DNA of 42,637 nt from Bacteroidota bacterium (GTDB lineage Bacteria; Bacteroidota; Ignavibacteria; Palsa-1295). Below the pieces are notes generated by a model. The model was not told the origin of the DNA. It made no database searches and worked only from the letters and a program-made list of their open reading frames with translations. Shown here piece by piece: positions 1 to 7,359 of this stretch (position 1 is the first letter of the stretch; every line of letters begins with the position of its first letter). The stretch covers positions 1 through 42,637 of the forward strand of contig JAUZOQ010000022.1 of NCBI GenBank assembly GCA_030706385.1, in the 5' to 3' direction. A program made the translations under genes and the position numbers.

Positions 1-656
1 GAAAGCACCATGGCGAACCACGACGTAACCGATGTCTCTTTTCTGCGGCGATAGTAGATGAGCATGAAGCACGGGAATACGGCAAGCAGTGCAAGCTGAT
101 GCACTCCGAGCGAAAGGCCGATGACATAGGAAACAAGCAGAAGATATTTCTCGCTATGTTCTTCTTCGGCATGATCGTACCATACGAGCATCAGCCACGG
201 AATGATAGAGATGAAGAGCGATCCGAATGCATACACTTCGCATTCGAGTGCGTTGAACCAGAAACTATCGGTGAAGCAATATGCCAATGCGGCAATAAGT
301 GCTCCGCCATAGGTCGTGAGTTCATCGGCAAAAGACTTCGGTTCGCCGCGCCATAATTTGATGAGGCGTGCCGTCGTCAGATAGAGTAACAAGATCGAAA
401 GTGCCGATGCCAGAACGGAGAAGAGGTTGTAGCGAGCGACGTGATCAGCGAAGGTCGGAAGCATGATGGCAACTCGCCCGATGATCGTCCACAGCGGCGA
501 CCCGGGAGGATGGCCGATCTGCAAGCCTGCTGCAGCGGCGGCGAACTCGCCGCAATCCCAGAACGAGATCGAGGGCTGCATCGTCAGCAAGTATGTGAAG
601 AACGCCACAAAGAAGGCGATTCCCGCAAAAATATAATGATTCCGTTTAGATGGCAT
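1..656 (-). CDS. DUF2723 family membrane protein, N-terminal part (cut by left edge)
   Basis: About 218 codons of a second DUF2723 gene are present; the 3' end lies outside the window. Translation from the ATG at 654-656 gives a hydrophobic N-terminus, the conserved FWDCGEF motif and HPPGSPLW, then several membrane segments. These match the first ~215 residues of the complete neighbour (818-3709) almost residue for residue, including HAEEEHSEKYLLL and CFMLIYYRRR. DUF2723 proteins are GT-C-type membrane proteins; the eukaryotic member TMEM260 is a protein O-mannosyltransferase, so a lipid-linked sugar transferase role is possible but inferred. It lies 161 bp downstream of its paralogue on the same strand, so the pair looks like a tandem duplication, possibly co-transcribed. 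No clear Shine-Dalgarno sequence precedes the start. Confidence 0.85.
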   Translation of the reverse strand, partial: MPSKRNHYIFAGIAFFVAFFTYLLTMQPSISFWDCGEFAAAAAGLQIGHPPGSPLWTIIGRVAIMLPTFADHVARYNLFSVLASALSILLLYLTTARLIKLWRGEPKSFADELTTYGGALIAALAYCFTDSFWFNALECEVYAFGSLFISIIPWLMLVWYDHAEEEHSEKYLLLVSYVIGLSLGVHQLALLAVFPCFMLIYYRRRKETSVTSWFAMVL

Positions 657-756
657 CAGAGAGTTAGTTATAAAAAAAGCGTCGTAAGTAAACCGAAATT
701 GCCGGAAGAGCAATCCCGGATTTATGGCGTTTTGCAGCTAATTCCACTGCCCGAAG

Positions 757-776
757 CCGGAACGCTGACGCTCCGG
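757..776. repeat. short GC-rich inverted repeat between the DUF2723 paralogues
   Basis: CCGGAACG and CGCTCCGG flank a 4-base loop and form an 8-bp stem with one wobble pair. No T-run follows on either strand, so it is not a classic terminator. It could be an mRNA processing or stability structure between the two DUF2723 genes. Nothing else is recognisable in the 161-bp gap. Confidence 0.4.
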
Positions 777-817
777 AGCAAACAGTATCAGTTCATTCGA
801 CCTTCGGGGGAAACCTG

Positions 818-3709
818 TTATTTCAATGCATCTCGTTTTTCGATCAGGTACTTGAACTCCGGCGGGATCTGCTCTTCGGGAACACCGAGCATCTTGATCG
901 CCTCATCGTATTTTGCCATCGCAGCAGCCTTGTTTCCGGCTTTGAGGAATTTCAATGCTTGTGCTTCATCCGCTTTAATGGCAAAGGATTTATCGTTCGT
1001 TGCCTTTTGAAGTTCGTTGAAGAGTGCGATCGCTTCGTCATACTTTCCAAGAATAACATAGAGACCCGACCGCATATAATTGAAGGATAGATGCCGGCGC
1101 TCATCGTTCTCCGTTCCGCCAGGAACATACTTATCGAGAACATCAATATTCTTCAACGCAATGTTCGCATAGCGAACGGCCTTTGCAGAATTTCCGGCCT
1201 GGTCGTAATCCTCGGCGATCATACTGAAGAGCACATCTTCCGTATTGACGATCTCCGGTGGCAGCCGGTTATCCAATGTATCGAGTACACGCAGGACTTC
1301 TGCTTTATTTCCTTTTTGCAATTCAAATGTTGCAAGTTTGAGGAAGCAAAGGTAGTAGCTCTGCGCATAGGCTCCGTCGAGATAACTGTGATGCGCTTTC
1401 GGATCGTTATAGGTTCTTATGAGCATTCCCTTTCGCGGCTCTTGTGCCGGAGTTTGCGGCGGATTGTAGAGATATTCTTTCAAGCGATCTTCGATGATCG
1501 GGCCTCCGTAATCGGAGCGATAATCCGGATGGCGATCCGGAGTCAGGCGAAGCGCCATGCCTTCGGCAGCTAAATACGGATCGAGGCCGGAGCGGTAATT
1601 ATCCGGAACGGATGTGGAAAAATAGATCGGACGATCGTCAATATTATTTTTCAGAATATCGACGATAAGCTGATCACTGACGGTGAAGATGTAGTTCTTG
1701 CCATCGCCGAATGTTCCGGTCTGATTCCAGCTTAGTGTCACTCCTCCGCGTGTCGAATCACCGGTAATGTGGCGAACTGCAGCAGCGCTTATCGGAACAC
1801 TCTGGGGTCTTGGAGTGCCCTGGTCATAGTGCGGAGCAAGTGGCGAATCCTGCGGGGCAGTCAGCGAGGCATCGCTGAATCCGGAAAGCGTTACCTTCTT
1901 TGCTCCCCACGGAGATTCGTTCTTCAACTCATCGATATACCAGCCGATGTTCGAAAGCGATAGCTGCACAATGCGCACATCGCGACGAATGCTGTAAACA
2001 TCCTGCAGACACCAGAGAGGGAATGTATCATTATCTCCGAAGGTGAAGAGGATGGCATCTTTCTCGCAGCTTTGCAAAATGTTGTAGCCGTAATCGAATG
2101 GAATGTAATTCCTTGCTCGAGAATACTCGGCCCATTTCGAAGTCTCGGAGAAATTCTTACCCATGGCAAGCCCTGCAAGACCTACACATTGGTTGAGTGG
2201 CACAAGGATAAGTGCTGCAAGCAGAGTTGCACCAAGCACAGCGGTGTTCCCTTCTCCCGTTGCGATCGGGAATGCTGCACGCTCTTCGCCTTTGGATTCA
2301 CCTTTCTTCTTTGCGCGTAGAACTTCCATGATGCCGGTTGCACCGATGCCGATCCACATAGCATAGACATAGAAGGCTCCGACATAAAAATAGTCGCGCT
2401 CGCGAGGCTGCGGATCCTGTTGGTTTTGATACCATGCCGTCATCCATCCGAGCATGATGAATGCGGCGAGTAACGTGAGTGCGCGTTTTTTATCGCGTTT
2501 GAAATGCCAGTAGATTCCGAAAAGCCCGAGCAAGAACGGAATGCCGAATGTCTTCGACCAATCGACTCCTGCATCTTGCTTATCGTTCTCTCTTCCGATG
2601 AAATTCCATTCGAGATAGCGATGATACATATGATCGGTCTGGTAACGCCAGAAGAAATCCATGTCGCTCGAATAGTTCGTCCACGTCGGGCCGGATTTTT
2701 GCCCTTCATCGTTAAGTGCGCGGCGAGGCAGCGGCGGACGGTAGCCATACTGATCGCGATTGATAAAACTCGTAAGCCGTGCAAGAGTACGCGGAGCATT
2801 CTCATTCATCGGCGGATTCTGATTGGCTCTAACAACCATCATCGTATACGTCGAGTATCCGACGAATAGAAGCATCGAAGCCCATAAGCTCAGGTTCAGA
2901 ACCGATTTCCGTTTCTTCTGCGAATACCAGATGCCGTAGATCGAACCACCGATCAGCGCCAGGCCGACGACTCTGCCGATCCCATCGGCGCCGAGCCACT
3001 CGACAAGCTGCGAGAGCACGATCTTATAGGCGATCAGGAATGCAACGATCGAAGCGGCAACCATTCCGAGCCACGAAGCTGTCGTCACATTCGCTCTTCT
3101 TCTATAATAGATGAGCATGAAGCACGGGAAGATCGTCAGCAGTGCAAGCTGGTGGACGCCCATGGAGAGTCCGATCACGTAGGCAACAAGCAGCAAGTAT
3201 TTTTCCGAATGCTCTTCTTCAGCATGATCGTACCATATAAACATCAGCCAGGGAATCAGAGCGATGAAGAATGTTCCGAAGGCATACACTTCGCATTCCA
3301 ATGCATTGAACCAGAAGCTATCGGTGAAGCAATAGGCAAGTGCTCCAACGAGTGCTCCGCCGAAATGCGTGAAGATATCGGCAGTTGATTTCGGCTCGCC
3401 TCTCCAAAGCTTGATGATGCGAACAAGTGTCAGATAGAGAATTACGACGGTCGCAGCAGATGCGAGAACGGAGAAAAGATTGTAGCGGGCGACAGGATCG
3501 GCCATTGTCGGCAGCATCATGGCAATCCGGCCGACGATCGTCCAGAGCGGGGAACCCGGAGGATGCGGGATCTGCATAGCCCAGGCAGCGGCGGCGAATT
3601 CGCCGCAATCCCAGAATGGGATCGATGGCTGCATCGTGCTGAAATACGTGAAGAAGGCTACGAGAAAGGCGAAGCCTGCAAATAAATAGTGGGTTCTTTT
3701 CAGATTCAT
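818..3709 (-). CDS. DUF2723 family membrane protein with C-terminal TPR-like region
   Basis: This 963-residue protein begins with a membrane segment followed by the family's FWDCGEFAAAA motif (about residues 32-42) and HPPGSPLW. About 10-12 hydrophobic segments fill the first ~500 residues. The middle carries the periplasmic motif FGDNDTFPLWCLQ. The last ~170 residues are soluble, alpha-helical and TPR-like (AEDYDQAGNSAKAVRYANIAL; KYDEAIALFNELQ). DUF2723 proteins are common in Bacteroidota and related to the protein O-mannosyltransferase TMEM260. A glycosyltransferase acting on exported proteins is plausible but not shown by the sequence. A TATTTTTG -10-type box lies just upstream. It heads a tandem pair with the gene at 1-656. 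Family is confident; substrate is unknown. Confidence 0.92.
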   Translation of the reverse strand: MNLKRTHYLFAGFAFLVAFFTYFSTMQPSIPFWDCGEFAAAAWAMQIPHPPGSPLWTIVGRIAMMLPTMADPVARYNLFSVLASAATVVILYLTLVRIIKLWRGEPKSTADIFTHFGGALVGALAYCFTDSFWFNALECEVYAFGTFFIALIPWLMFIWYDHAEEEHSEKYLLLVAYVIGLSMGVHQLALLTIFPCFMLIYYRRRANVTTASWLGMVAASIVAFLIAYKIVLSQLVEWLGADGIGRVVGLALIGGSIYGIWYSQKKRKSVLNLSLWASMLLFVGYSTYTMMVVRANQNPPMNENAPRTLARLTSFINRDQYGYRPPLPRRALNDEGQKSGPTWTNYSSDMDFFWRYQTDHMYHRYLEWNFIGRENDKQDAGVDWSKTFGIPFLLGLFGIYWHFKRDKKRALTLLAAFIMLGWMTAWYQNQQDPQPRERDYFYVGAFYVYAMWIGIGATGIMEVLRAKKKGESKGEERAAFPIATGEGNTAVLGATLLAALILVPLNQCVGLAGLAMGKNFSETSKWAEYSRARNYIPFDYGYNILQSCEKDAILFTFGDNDTFPLWCLQDVYSIRRDVRIVQLSLSNIGWYIDELKNESPWGAKKVTLSGFSDASLTAPQDSPLAPHYDQGTPRPQSVPISAAAVRHITGDSTRGGVTLSWNQTGTFGDGKNYIFTVSDQLIVDILKNNIDDRPIYFSTSVPDNYRSGLDPYLAAEGMALRLTPDRHPDYRSDYGGPIIEDRLKEYLYNPPQTPAQEPRKGMLIRTYNDPKAHHSYLDGAYAQSYYLCFLKLATFELQKGNKAEVLRVLDTLDNRLPPEIVNTEDVLFSMIAEDYDQAGNSAKAVRYANIALKNIDVLDKYVPGGTENDERRHLSFNYMRSGLYVILGKYDEAIALFNELQKATNDKSFAIKADEAQALKFLKAGNKAAAMAKYDEAIKMLGVPEEQIPPEFKYLIEKRDALK

Positions 3710-3730
3710 CGTATGGTGAATTTAGAATCT

Positions 3731-3738
3731 CAAAAATA
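3731..3738 (-). promoter_or_regulatory. Bacteroidota-type -7 box (TATTTTTG) for the DUF2723 gene
   Basis: On the minus strand the box reads TATTTTTG, matching TAnnTTTG, and lies 21 bp upstream of the ATG at 3709. That would give a leader of about 15 nt. I see no convincing TTG at the expected upstream distance, so the call rests on the -7 box and its position. Confidence 0.45.
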
Positions 3739-3842
3739 CGACGGATACGGGACTTTGTTACCGAATCGGAGTAATGAATAATTCAAATGAATCTTTATTT
3801 GTCCGGCCTGTTAGCTAATCTAAAGTCATTAATAACGAGAGT

Positions 3843-4445
3843 ATGGTCAAGACGCTCATTATTTTATTTCCGGTTTTGATTGTCCTAGCATTCATAGTGT
3901 CAGAGAGCCATGCTCAAATGAGTGATTCTTCATCTGCGAAGGGCGATTCCCTCTCACAAATGCCATCGCATTTTTTTTGGACGACATTTGGCCTCGGAGG
4001 TAGTACTATCAAAGATGACGAGGCTCCCATAGGACTAGCGATTATTGAATGCGCTCAATATGGATCAAATACATATCTGGCACGCATCACTTATGGCACG
4101 GGTGGGCAGGAGAATAAATTACCTCACGAAAGGGTGTTCGATGCAGGATTATTATATGGAAAGCAAGGAAGACACAATCTATGGTATGGTTCGATAGCTA
4201 TAGGATTAGCTTATGTATTTGTTACGAAAAGGATTTTTGATCATCAGGTGCCAGGAACATTTGAACCGGAAGATGTTTATCGCGCTGAAACAACTCATAC
4301 TGTTGGAGTGCCAATACACCTCCAATTCTTTTCCAAGTTTTCAGAATCTACTGGCGCAGGGATTGGGTTAACCATTTGCGCCAATGTCAATCTTAGCCGC
4401 TCATTCGGACTGTTCCTGTTCTCGTTAGTCTTCGGGACTTTTTGA
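3843..4445 (+). CDS. exported protein of unknown function, 200 aa
   Basis: The N-terminus is a clear signal peptide (MVKTL, then a hydrophobic stretch ending SESHAQ) with cleavage probably after the Ala-Gln region. The mature part has no motif I can name. Its last third has alternating hydrophobic stretches and ends in Phe (FGTF), which resembles small outer-membrane or surface proteins of unknown function in Bacteroidota. It is followed 55 bp later by another small exported protein on the same strand, so the two may be co-transcribed. A weak promoter-like TTTATTTG sits about 45 bp upstream. It has lower GC than the housekeeping genes nearby. No function is assigned. Confidence 0.7.
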   Translation: MVKTLIILFPVLIVLAFIVSESHAQMSDSSSAKGDSLSQMPSHFFWTTFGLGGSTIKDDEAPIGLAIIECAQYGSNTYLARITYGTGGQENKLPHERVFDAGLLYGKQGRHNLWYGSIAIGLAYVFVTKRIFDHQVPGTFEPEDVYRAETTHTVGVPIHLQFFSKFSESTGAGIGLTICANVNLSRSFGLFLFSLVFGTF

Positions 4446-4500
4446 TTGATCTGTCGCGCTGAATACCTAAAGAACTCGGTCATGTAAACTAATTTTGGTG

Positions 4501-5010
4501 ATGAAATCGAGAAACGCAAAAGATATTCAAGTATTACTGACGATTTTCTTCGCTACATTTTTTTTCGCCTCCGATGTATTTTCACAATATGTAAAAATCG
4601 GGAAAGACTCGCTTTATGTATCCAAAGATTCACTTATTGACGAATTCAAGAGTGCCTTGTCCAATCCGTTCAGGTCGATATCATTGGTAGATAAGAAGGA
4701 TAGCATCCACAGATCTATCGCACATTTTGACGGCAATGTATTCTTCTTCCGTTTTTCGAATAGCAGCATACCGATCAACGATGTATCGTATGTTTTTGAG
4801 GAACGTACGTTTAGTACCGTTGGCACATTCATAGGAATCGGAGCAGGCATCGCGACATGGGGCATCCTGGATGCGAAACTCGGTCAACAATTCGGCATCA
4901 ACATCCTGGGATGTCTCTCCTTCGCTGCATTGGAAGGGTATATCGGTTATCTCATAGGAGATCACTATCCACGAAGTGGGATGACTTTTCCCATCGAGTT
5001 AATTCGTTAA
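4501..5010 (+). CDS. exported protein of unknown function with C-terminal glycine-rich membrane segment
   Basis: I take the ATG at 4501 as the start; two upstream codons (TTG, GTG) in the same frame could also serve. The 169-residue product has a signal peptide (MKSRNAKD, hydrophobic core, FASDVFSQ). A soluble part follows with repeated KDSL motifs (IGKDSLYVSKDSL). Near residues 105-150 are Gly-rich hydrophobic stretches (GTFIGIGAGIATWGILD and a second helix) that resemble glycine-zipper or membrane hairpin segments. It follows the exported protein at 3843-4445 on the same strand. I recognise no family; function unknown. Confidence 0.68.
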   Translation: MKSRNAKDIQVLLTIFFATFFFASDVFSQYVKIGKDSLYVSKDSLIDEFKSALSNPFRSISLVDKKDSIHRSIAHFDGNVFFFRFSNSSIPINDVSYVFEERTFSTVGTFIGIGAGIATWGILDAKLGQQFGINILGCLSFAALEGYIGYLIGDHYPRSGMTFPIELIR

Positions 5011-5065
5011 CCGATTCGAATAAATGGAATTCCCATTCCATGTAACAACATCTAATGTTTTGACG

Positions 5066-5073
5066 TATATTTG
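5066..5073 (+). promoter_or_regulatory. -7 box (TATATTTG) upstream of marR
   Basis: TATATTTG matches the TAnnTTTG pattern of Bacteroidota primary promoters and lies ~97 bp before the marR ATG. Transcription starting ~7 bp downstream would place the whole 5081-5162 heptamer hairpin in the marR leader. No clear -33 TTG is seen at the ideal distance. Confidence 0.45.
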
Positions 5074-5080
5074 CAGGACT

Positions 5081-5162
5081 AGTCAATAGTCTTTAGTCGT
5101 TAGTCTTTAGCAGATAAGGGCTTATGAACTTGTGCTAACGGCTAAGAACTAACGACTAATAA
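5081..5162. repeat. degenerate heptamer tandem repeats forming two arms of a large hairpin
   Basis: The left arm holds four 7-bp units of type AGTCNNT (5081-5108). The right arm holds four 7-bp units of type CTAANNN (5135-5162). The arms are imperfectly complementary: the reverse complement of the left arm is also a CTAANGA heptamer series. The structure lies between the putative marR promoter and the marR start codon at 5171, so it may form a long imperfect stem-loop in the marR mRNA. It belongs to the set of 7-bp-period repeats at 5906, 7142, 7321, 8415 and 10266. Confidence 0.75.
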
Positions 5163-5170
5163 CTCCTCGT

Positions 5171-5620
5171 ATGGGAATCGGCGAAGAAATAAAGCAAAGC
5201 ACATTCAAGAGCGAGTATCAGAAGCTTCTGATCAATGTGGGCTTTACATCGAGTTGGATGGAGCGCACGGCTTCGTGCAAGCTACGCGCCTATAAGCTGA
5301 CTCCGCAGCAATTCAACGTTCTGCGCATCTTGCGCGGGCAGAAGGGCAATCCGGCCACGATCAACTTGCTGACCGAGCGGATGATCGATAAAAGCTCGAA
5401 TGCTTCACGCCTGGTAGATAAATTAGTCAAGAAAGATCTCGTCAAGCGGCAGGAATGCCCATCCGATAGAAGGCAAGTTGACGTATTCATAACTAAAAAA
5501 GGCCTGGACCTTCTTTCGAAGATCGATAAAGAAGAGGAAAAATGGCTTGCCGAGTTCAAGGGCTTATCCGTTACCGAGGCAAAAGAGTTGAACAGGCTGC
5601 TGGATAAATTGCGAGGGTAG
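5171..5620 (+). CDS. MarR family transcriptional regulator
   Basis: The 149-residue length and layout match MarR regulators: an N-terminal helix for dimerisation, then a winged helix-turn-helix. LTPQQFNVLRIL (about 42-53) is the usual first helix of the DNA-binding part. INLLTERMIDKSSNASRLVDKLVKKDLVKR is the recognition region, and CPSDRRQVDVFITKKG is the beta-wing with its conserved Asp-Arg-Arg. The C-terminal helix completes the dimer interface. It is followed 14 bp later by a small iron-sulfur protein gene, so the pair is probably one operon. Its leader contains the 5081-5162 hairpin repeat. Ligand and targets are not visible; autoregulation is possible. Confidence 0.9.
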   Translation: MGIGEEIKQSTFKSEYQKLLINVGFTSSWMERTASCKLRAYKLTPQQFNVLRILRGQKGNPATINLLTERMIDKSSNASRLVDKLVKKDLVKRQECPSDRRQVDVFITKKGLDLLSKIDKEEEKWLAEFKGLSVTEAKELNRLLDKLRG

Positions 5621-5634
5621 ATGAGGATACAAAT

Positions 5635-5874
5635 ATGAAAACTGTCGTAAAAGAATATTCGAACGGTGAAGTAACCGTCATCTGGCAAAATGCCCTATGC
5701 GCTCATTCGGGAAATTGTTTTAGAGGCCTACCCGTCGTCTTTCATCCGCTACGAATGCCGTGGGTCACACCGAAGGAATCGACGACAGAGAAGATCGTCG
5801 AACAAGTGAAACGATGCCCTTCGGGTGCGCTGAGTTATTATATGAATGACGAAAGGCCGATACATAAGAGTTGA
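5635..5874 (+). CDS. small divergent 4Fe-4S mono-cluster protein (Fer4_19 / YjdI type)
   Basis: This 79-residue protein matches the divergent iron-sulfur family PF06902. It has CAHSGNC (Cys22, His24, Cys28) near the N-terminus, the family's GLPVVF and W43, and the C-terminal CPSGAL motif with Cys61. The family typically has this three-Cys-plus-His arrangement, so the absence of a fourth cysteine is normal. The cluster probably has an electron-transfer or sensing role in the cytoplasm, but no partner is known from the sequence. It lies 14 bp after marR on the same strand and is followed by a strong terminator at 5955-5985, so marR and this gene form a complete short transcription unit. Confidence 0.87.
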   Translation: MKTVVKEYSNGEVTVIWQNALCAHSGNCFRGLPVVFHPLRMPWVTPKESTTEKIVEQVKRCPSGALSYYMNDERPIHKS

Positions 5875-5896
5875 AGCAATGCCTCCAGAGGCACAC

Positions 5897-5943
5897 GTGA
5901 ACTGCGGATGATGGATGATGAATAGGGGATGATGGCAGTTCAC
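5897..5943. repeat. heptamer repeats enclosed by a perfect 9-bp inverted repeat
   Basis: GTGAACTGC (5897-5905) and its exact reverse complement (5935-5943) enclose a loop made of 7-bp units: GGATGAT twice, a diverged GAATAGG, then GGATGAT again (5906-5933). The site lies between the converging iron-sulfur gene and hemW, just before the terminator. The unit differs from those at neighbouring sites but the period is the same. Confidence 0.75.
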
Positions 5944-5954
5944 GCTTCTAAAGG

Positions 5955-5985
5955 CGGTGCGGAGCGATCCGCACCGTTTATTTTT
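5955..5985 (+). terminator. intrinsic terminator after the marR / Fe-S operon
   Basis: A perfect 9-bp stem (CGGTGCGGA at 5955-5963 and its complement at 5968-5976) closes a GCGA tetraloop of the stable GNRA class. It is followed directly by TTTATTTTT. The orientation fits termination of the plus-strand operon; it ends 1 bp before the hemW stop codon on the other strand. Confidence 0.88.
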
Positions 5986-5986
5986 C

Positions 5987-7204
5987 TCACTTCATCAAGC
6001 GAATCACCACTCCATCGCAGAACCGGTACCCCTTTTTGGTGAGCTTCAGATAATCCCCTTCCACTACTACCATTCCTTCGTGAAGTAGCATTGGAAGCTC
6101 GGCATGCCGAAGCAAATCTTCTCCGAATATTTTCTTGAATTGCCGAAGCGCAATTCCCGTTGCGCGCAATTGGCAAAAAAGGACTTCGGTTTTTCTATTC
6201 TCGATCGGAAGCTCTTCGGAATTAATGCGCGGGAGTTTTCCGCCTTCGATCATCGCGCCATACTGCTCAAGCGAGGATACATTCCAGGCCCGCATGCCGC
6301 CTAAAAATTCATGAGCCGATGGGCCAAAGGAAACATACTCCTTAAAGCCATCCCAGTAGACGAGATTATGATGCGCGCGAGTTGCCGGGCTCTTAGCATA
6401 ATTAGAGATCTCATACTGACTATATCCTGCTTCTGCAAGCCTTGTCTGCACCATTTCGAATAACTCTGCCGCTTCTTCCTGCGCCATCTCGCCAACCTGG
6501 CCGAGCTTGACCATGCGATTAAGCGGAGTGCCTTCTTCTACAGTAAGATTATACGCACTGATATGATCGGTGCCGAGCGCAAGCGCTTCATCGAGCGAAT
6601 ACGAAAGTTTTTCCTTCGTCTGGTTCGGTAATGCGAACATGAGATCGAGACTGACATTCTCGAATCCGGCTTCCCGTGCAAGTTTGATCGCAATTCTCGC
6701 TTCATCGGCGCTATGGATTCGCGATAGCCACTGGAGTTCATCGGCATTAAAGGACTGGACTCCGAAGCTGAGCCGGTTAACTCCGAGCTTTCTGTAGCCG
6801 GAAAGTTTTTCAAGGGTTACTGTTCCGGGATTGCATTCGAGGGTGAACTCCACATCCCTTGCAATAATGAAATTCTTTTTTATTTCGGAAATGATCGAAG
6901 ATAATTCTTCCGGCGAAAGCAAGGAAGGCGTTCCGCCTCCGAAAAATATCGTATGGAGTTCGCGGCCAAGGAGTTCCGGATGCTCTTCGATCTTCAAAGC
7001 TATTTCCTTCTTCAATAGCGAAACGAATTTCGATTGCGAACTGCGATCTTCGATCGAATAGAAATCGCAGTACACACATTTCGTCTCACAGAATGGAATG
7101 TGAAAATAGGCGGAGAGTGCAGAGAAGTCCGAAGCGGAGAAGTCCGATGTCCGATGTCCGACGTCCGAAGTCGAAGAAGTTGAAGATGTTGGGCTCAAAG
7201 TCAT
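5987..7204 (-). CDS. hemW: HemW, radical SAM heme chaperone (coproporphyrinogen III oxidase-like)
   Basis: The radical SAM cluster motif is C-E-T-K-C-V-Y-C (Cys39, Cys43, Cys46) after AYFHIPF. The spacing and following DF are typical of HemW rather than of true HemN. IFFGGGTPSLL and LECNPGT follow, and the C-terminal HemN_C-like domain includes VYWDGFKEYVSFGPSAHEF. HemW proteins bind heme and S-adenosylmethionine and deliver heme to respiratory proteins; older annotations call them HemN-like oxidases. The length, 405 residues, includes an odd ~28-residue Ser/Thr/Asp-rich N-terminal extension. That extension is encoded by heptamer repeats (7127-7176) and is not expected in the family. A later start at a non-ATG codon closer to residue 30 is possible. 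Confidence 0.92.
   Translation of the reverse strand: MTLSPTSSTSSTSDVGHRTSDFSASDFSALSAYFHIPFCETKCVYCDFYSIEDRSSQSKFVSLLKKEIALKIEEHPELLGRELHTIFFGGGTPSLLSPEELSSIISEIKKNFIIARDVEFTLECNPGTVTLEKLSGYRKLGVNRLSFGVQSFNADELQWLSRIHSADEARIAIKLAREAGFENVSLDLMFALPNQTKEKLSYSLDEALALGTDHISAYNLTVEEGTPLNRMVKLGQVGEMAQEEAAELFEMVQTRLAEAGYSQYEISNYAKSPATRAHHNLVYWDGFKEYVSFGPSAHEFLGGMRAWNVSSLEQYGAMIEGGKLPRINSEELPIENRKTEVLFCQLRATGIALRQFKKIFGEDLLRHAELPMLLHEGMVVVEGDYLKLTKKGYRFCDGVVIRLMK
7127..7176. repeat. GTCCGAN heptamer repeats within the 5' end of hemW
   Basis: On the plus strand units GTCCGAT, GTCCGAT, GTCCGAC, GTCCGAA and a diverged fifth unit run without gaps from 7142 to 7176, with another GTCCGAA at 7127. In the hemW frame they encode the Ser/Asp-rich extension. 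Same 7-bp period as the intergenic repeats nearby. Confidence 0.75.
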
Positions 7205-7269
7205 TTGTGATCTCTCTTTTTGAGATAGGCTTACGCTATTTCAGACTGGTGCAAGTATTCCAGCGCTTA

Positions 7270-7308
7270 AGATTGCCGCGTCGGGCTAAAGCCCTCCTCG
7301 CAATGACG
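7270..7308. repeat. REP-like palindromic element (copy 1)
   Basis: An outer stem ATTGC/GCAAT (7272-7276 and 7300-7304) surrounds an inner stem GGGCT/AGCCC (7283-7287 and 7290-7294). A diverged second copy lies at 24893-24931. I recall near-identical palindromes (minus strand starting GTCATTGCGAGGAG) as dispersed intergenic repeats in many unrelated bacterial genomes. It sits between lepB and hemW. Confidence 0.65.
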
Positions 7309-7320
7309 TTGTTTTACTCC

Positions 7321-7355
7321 CGACAATCGACTATCGACCATCGACAATCGACACT
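7321..7355. repeat. CGACNAT heptamer repeats after lepB
   Basis: Five contiguous 7-bp units follow CGACNAT, with the variable base A, T, C, A, and a last unit CGACACT. The array ends 4 bp from the lepB stop codon. There is no complementary arm, unlike the arrays at 5081 and 10266. Confidence 0.8.
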
Positions 7356-7359
7356 CCGT

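Noticed and set aside
757-776. terminator between the DUF2723 paralogues
   Set aside because: The stem is good but no T-run follows on either strand.
441-1010. plus-strand ORF of 189 aa opposite the DUF2723 genes
   Set aside because: It spans the ends of two real minus-strand genes and has no domain pattern.
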